Assembly: GCA_008330645.1 (NCBI GenBank)
Contig: VLTN01000038.1
Coordinates: forward strand, 124,001 to 188,000
Length of the DNA stretch: 64,000 bases
Reading direction: 5' to 3'
DNA from: Cafeteria roenbergensis
Lineage: Eukaryota > Sar > Bigyra > Bicosoecida > Cafeteriaceae
The translations under genes were made by a program, and so were the position numbers. The notes beneath the pieces were generated by a model. The model did not search any database, was not told where the DNA came from, and saw only the letters and a list, made by a program, of their open reading frames with translations. Numbering within the stretch: the first letter of the stretch is position 1; every line of letters begins with the position of its first letter. Shown here piece after piece: positions 61,623 to 64,000 of this stretch.

Positions 61623-64000
61623 TCACCAGTCGTCATCATCCCACTCAATATCAGCACCGTCAAAGGCGGAAGCTGGCTCTGGCGACGGCGGGCCGCTGGC
61701 AGGCGCAGCCGCACCTGTGCTGCCTCCGTACGCGCCAGCGCCGGCAACTGGGGCGATTGCAGTGGGGCGCTGAGGCGACGAGGCAGCGCTGCCGAGGGAT
61801 ATGCCCCCCGGCCTGACCCTATGTGCGGGGCGCAGTTCCGGGGAGGGCGGCTCGGCAGTGTTGCCCGTGGGAGCCTCAGCGTCTCCCGCAATGACTCCCA
61901 GCACATCGTCGGGACGCGACGCCATCGGCCTGCGACCCGCGTGCGGGGCAATCGCACGCGGCACGCCAGCGGCTGCGGCTGCCGGCCGATGCGGCGGCCT
62001 GGCGGAAGAGAGCGACGCCAGAACGTTCCCGCAGGTTGTGAAGAGCGCAGCAAGCGTGCCCGGAGGCCCGGTGGCAAGCTTGTAAACGAAAGCACCAGCC
62101 ACCAGCAGCATCACGGCCAGCAAAACAGTGCCAGACGAGACGGACGAGTCATCGTCAAGACGCCCGCGCGACGAGGGCCTGAACTTGGGAACGCTGGACC
62201 GAGGGCTCGCGGTGGGGCGTGGCCCGCTGACGCTGGAGTCACCGCGCGGTTTGGGCTCAGAGGCACCAGGGTCCCCATCGCCGCCACCTGTCAATGGCGG
62301 GGTGTCAGGAGCGGTGTCGCCATCTGGGCCGCCACGGGGTCTGGGTTCCCTTGTTGTCGACCGACCCGCCATTGCCGGCGTCCTCCGACGGCGGGGTCTG
62401 GGTTCCCTTGTTGTCGACCGACCCGCCATTGCCGGCGTCCTCCGACGGCGGGGTCTTGGTCCCCTTCTCGCCGACCGACCCGCTAGCGCCGGGGTTCTCC
62501 GACGGCGGGGTCTTGGTTCCCTTGTTGTCGACCGACCCGCCATTGCCGGCGTCCTCCGACGGCGGGGTCTTGGTTCCCTTGTTGTCGACCGACCCGCCAT
62601 TGCCGGCGTCCTCCGACGGCGGGGTCTTGGTTCCCTTGTCGCCAACCGACCCGCTAGCGCCGGGGTTCTCCGACGGCGGGGTCTTGGTTCCCTTGTTGTC
62701 GACCGACCCGCCATTGCCGGCGTCCTCCGACGGCGGGGTCTTGGTTCCCTTGTTGTCGACCGACCCGCCATTGCCGGCGTCCTCCGACGGCGGGGTCTTG
62801 GTTCCCTTGTCGCCGACCGACCCGCCATTGCCGGCGTCCTCCGACGGCGGGGTCTTGGTTCCCTTGTCGCCAACCGACCCGCCATTGCCGGCGTCCTCCG
62901 ACGGCGGGGTCTTGGTTCCCTTGTTGTCGACCGACCCGCCATTGCCGGCGTCCTCCGACGGCGGGGTCTTGGTTCCCTTCTCGCCGACCGACCCGCCATT
63001 GCCGGCGTCCTCCGACGGCGGGGTCTGGGTTCCCTTGCTGTCGACCGACCCGCCATTGCCGGCGTCCTCCGACGGCGGGGTCTTGGTTCCCTTGTTGTCG
63101 ACCGACCCGCCATTGCCGGCGTCCTCCGACGGCGGGGTCTTGGTTCCCTTGTCGCCGACCGACCCGCCATTGCCGGCGTCCTCGACGGCGGGGTGTTGGT
63201 TCCCTTGTGGTCGACCGACCCGCCATTGCCGGCGTCCTCCGACGGCGGGGTCTGGGTTCCCTTGTTGTCGACCGACCCGCCATTGCCGGCGTCCTCCGAC
63301 GGCGGGGTCTGGGTTCCCTTGTCGCCGACCGACCCGCCATTGCCGGCGTCCTCCGACGGCGGGGTCTTGGTCCCCTTCTCGCCGACCGACCCGCTAGCGC
63401 CGGGGTTCTCCGACGGCGGGGTCTTGGTTCCCTTGTTGTCGACCGACCCGCCATTGCCCGGCGTCCTCCGACGGCGGGGTCTTGGTTCCCTTGTTGTCGA
63501 CCGACCCGCCATTGCCGGCGTCCTCCGACGGGCGGGTCTTGGTTCCCTTCTCGCCGACCGACCCGCCATTGCCGGCGTCCTCCGACGGCGGGGTCTGGGT
63601 TCCCTTGCTGTCGACCGACCCGCCATTGCCGGCGTCCTCCGACGGCGGGGTCTTGGTTCCCTTGTTGTCGACCGACCCGCCATTGCCGGCGTCCTCCGAC
63701 GGCGGGGTCTTGGTTCCCTTGTCGCCGACCGACCCGCCATTGCCGGCGTCCTCCGACGGCGGGGTCTGGGTTCCCTTGTTGTCGACCGACCCGCCATTGC
63801 CGGCGTCCTCCGACGGCGGGGTCTTGGTTCCCTTGTTGTCGACCGACCCGCCATTGCCGGCGTCCTCCGACGGCGGGGTCTTGGTTCCCTTGTCGCCGAC
63901 CGACCCGCCATTGCCGGCGTCCTCCGACGGCGGGGTCTGGGTTCCCTTGTTGTCGACCGACCCGCCATTGCCGGCGTCCTCCGACGGCGGGGTCTTGGTT
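61623..64000 (-). CDS. Membrane protein built on a 57-bp repeat array (5' partial)
   Basis: The 3' part of a gene whose start lies beyond 64000. The unique C-terminal region (about 62330-61623) has a Pro/Ser-rich segment, one TM helix (TVLLAVMLLVAGAFVYKL), an Ala/Pro-rich tail and an acidic end (DIEWDDDDW). Upstream is an array of 57-bp units, so each unit adds 19 residues. In the frame continuous with the TM segment most units read as an Arg-rich repeat (MAGRSTTREPRPRRRRTPA). Between about 63460 and 63185 single-base length differences put the array in another register, reading DNKGTKTPPSEDAGNGGSV, which has better third-position GC. The native register is therefore uncertain. No family is recognised. 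Confidence 0.6.
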   Translation of the reverse strand, partial: PRPRRRRTPAMAGRSTTREPRPRRRRTPAMAGRSATREPRPRRRRTPAMAGRSTTREPRPRRRRTPAMAGRSTTREPRPRRRRTPAMAGRSATREPRPRRRRTPAMAGRSTTREPRPRRRRTPAMAGRSTAREPRPRRRRTPAMAGRSARREPRPARRRTPAMAGRSTTREPRPRRRRTPGNGGSVDNKGTKTPPSENPGASGSVGEKGTKTPPSEDAGNGGSVGDKGTQTPPSEDAGNGGSVDNKGTQTPPSEDAGNGGSVDHKGTNTPPSRTPAMAGRSATREPRPRRRRTPAMAGRSTTREPRPRRRRTPAMAGRSTAREPRPRRRRTPAMAGRSARREPRPRRRRTPAMAGRSTTREPRPRRRRTPAMAGRLATREPRPRRRRTPAMAGRSATREPRPRRRRTPAMAGRSTTREPRPRRRRTPAMAGRSTTREPRPRRRRTPALAGRLATREPRPRRRRTPAMAGRSTTREPRPRRRRTPAMAGRSTTREPRPRRRRTPALAGRSARRGPRPRRRRTPAMAGRSTTREPRPRRRRTPAMAGRSTTREPRPRGGPDGDTAPDTPPLTGGGDGDPGASEPKPRGDSSVSGPRPTASPRSSVPKFRPSSRGRLDDDSSVSSGTVLLAVMLLVAGAFVYKLATGPPGTLAALFTTCGNVLASLSSARPPHRPAAAAAGVPRAIAPHAGRRPMASRPDDVLGVIAGDAEAPTGNTAEPPSPELRPAHRVRPGGISLGSAASSPQRPTAIAPVAGAGAYGGSTGAAAPASGPPSPEPASAFDGADIEWDDDDW
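62334..64000. repeat. 57-bp coding minisatellite, at least 29 copies
   Basis: Tandem 57-bp units containing GTCCTCCGACGGCGGGGTCT and GACCCGCCATTGCCGGC, 90-100% identical, run off the window. A variant unit (CTAGCGCCGGGGTTCTCC) recurs at about 62491, 62653 and 63393. Indels of one base occur near 63181, 63458 and 63530. All three minus-strand frames are free of stops through most of the array. Confidence 0.97.

Noticed and set aside
62294-63397. Long plus-strand open frame with 19-residue repeats (GVLVPLLSTDPPLPASSDG)
   Set aside because: It is the antisense of the 57-bp coding array. Frames in a stop-free 57-bp repeat are open by construction, and no unique domain follows on this strand.
1-64000. 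Transposons, virus-like elements, CRISPR arrays, rRNA genes
   Set aside because: No reverse transcriptase, transposase, integrase, capsid or terminal-repeat signature was seen. All tandem repeats are simple, minisatellite or coding repeats.

Overview
The window looks like nuclear DNA from a GC-rich (about 70% by eye), flagellated, single-celled eukaryote. It is gene-dense. It holds about 17 protein genes on both strands and at least 20 spliceosomal introns of 100-525 bp. Nearly every intron starts GTGAG and ends CGCAG. Axonemal genes (a kinesin-9 of KIF6 type, CFAP91, a RIIAD1-type docking protein) show that the organism builds a motile flagellum. The species cannot be named from this sequence; a heterotrophic stramenopile flagellate such as a bicosoecid is only a guess. 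I saw no transposon, virus-like element, CRISPR array, rRNA or secure tRNA.

Layout. 0.27-4.9 kb (-) nucleoporin NUP93. 5.7-7.8 kb (+) an unknown Ser/Ala-rich protein whose stop codon is followed at once by 20 CAG triplets. 8.5-15.3 kb (-) a giant KIF6-like kinesin with a C-terminal PH domain. 15.7-17.4 kb (-) a secreted S10 carboxypeptidase, divergent from 17.6-19.5 kb (+) a TRMO-type tRNA methyltransferase. 19.9-21.3 kb (+) LZIC. 21.8-24.0 kb (+) a tandem, four-NPA aquaporin. 24.7-28.2 kb (+) a long-chain acyl-CoA synthetase. 28.5-31.8 kb (-) a cell-surface protein with ELW repeats, a mucin-like stalk and a TM segment, in a clearly lower-GC patch. 32.9-33.3 kb (+) a small unknown protein. 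34.1-38.6 kb (-) a large disordered unknown protein. 39.0-39.8 kb (+) RIIAD1-like. 40.4-44.1 kb (-) CFAP91. 44.4-46.5 kb (-) a TFIIS-like protein, divergent from 46.7-48.0 kb (+) VPS25. 48.6-49.8 kb (+) a duplicated YdcZ-type transporter. 50.3-57.4 kb (-) a 2195-residue VPS41, divergent from 57.7-60.8 kb (+) an armadillo-repeat protein. 61.6-64.0 kb (-) the 3' end of a membrane protein built on a 57-bp repeat array, cut by the window edge.

The genes do not form one pathway. Three groups recur: flagellum (KIF6, CFAP91, RIIAD1), endolysosomal sorting (VPS25, VPS41, S10 peptidase) and nucleus/RNA (NUP93, TFIIS-like, TRMO). Many proteins are two or more times the usual family length because Ala/Gly/Ser-rich segments are inserted between, and even inside, conserved domains.

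The most unusual feature is a small vocabulary of 7-10-bp words, mainly GGCAGAGCC/GGCTCTGCC and GCGAAACCGC/GCGGTTTCGC. They recur dozens of times inside the long exons, on both strands and in all reading frames, and are rare in introns. This suggests a nucleic-acid-level signal rather than a protein-level one.
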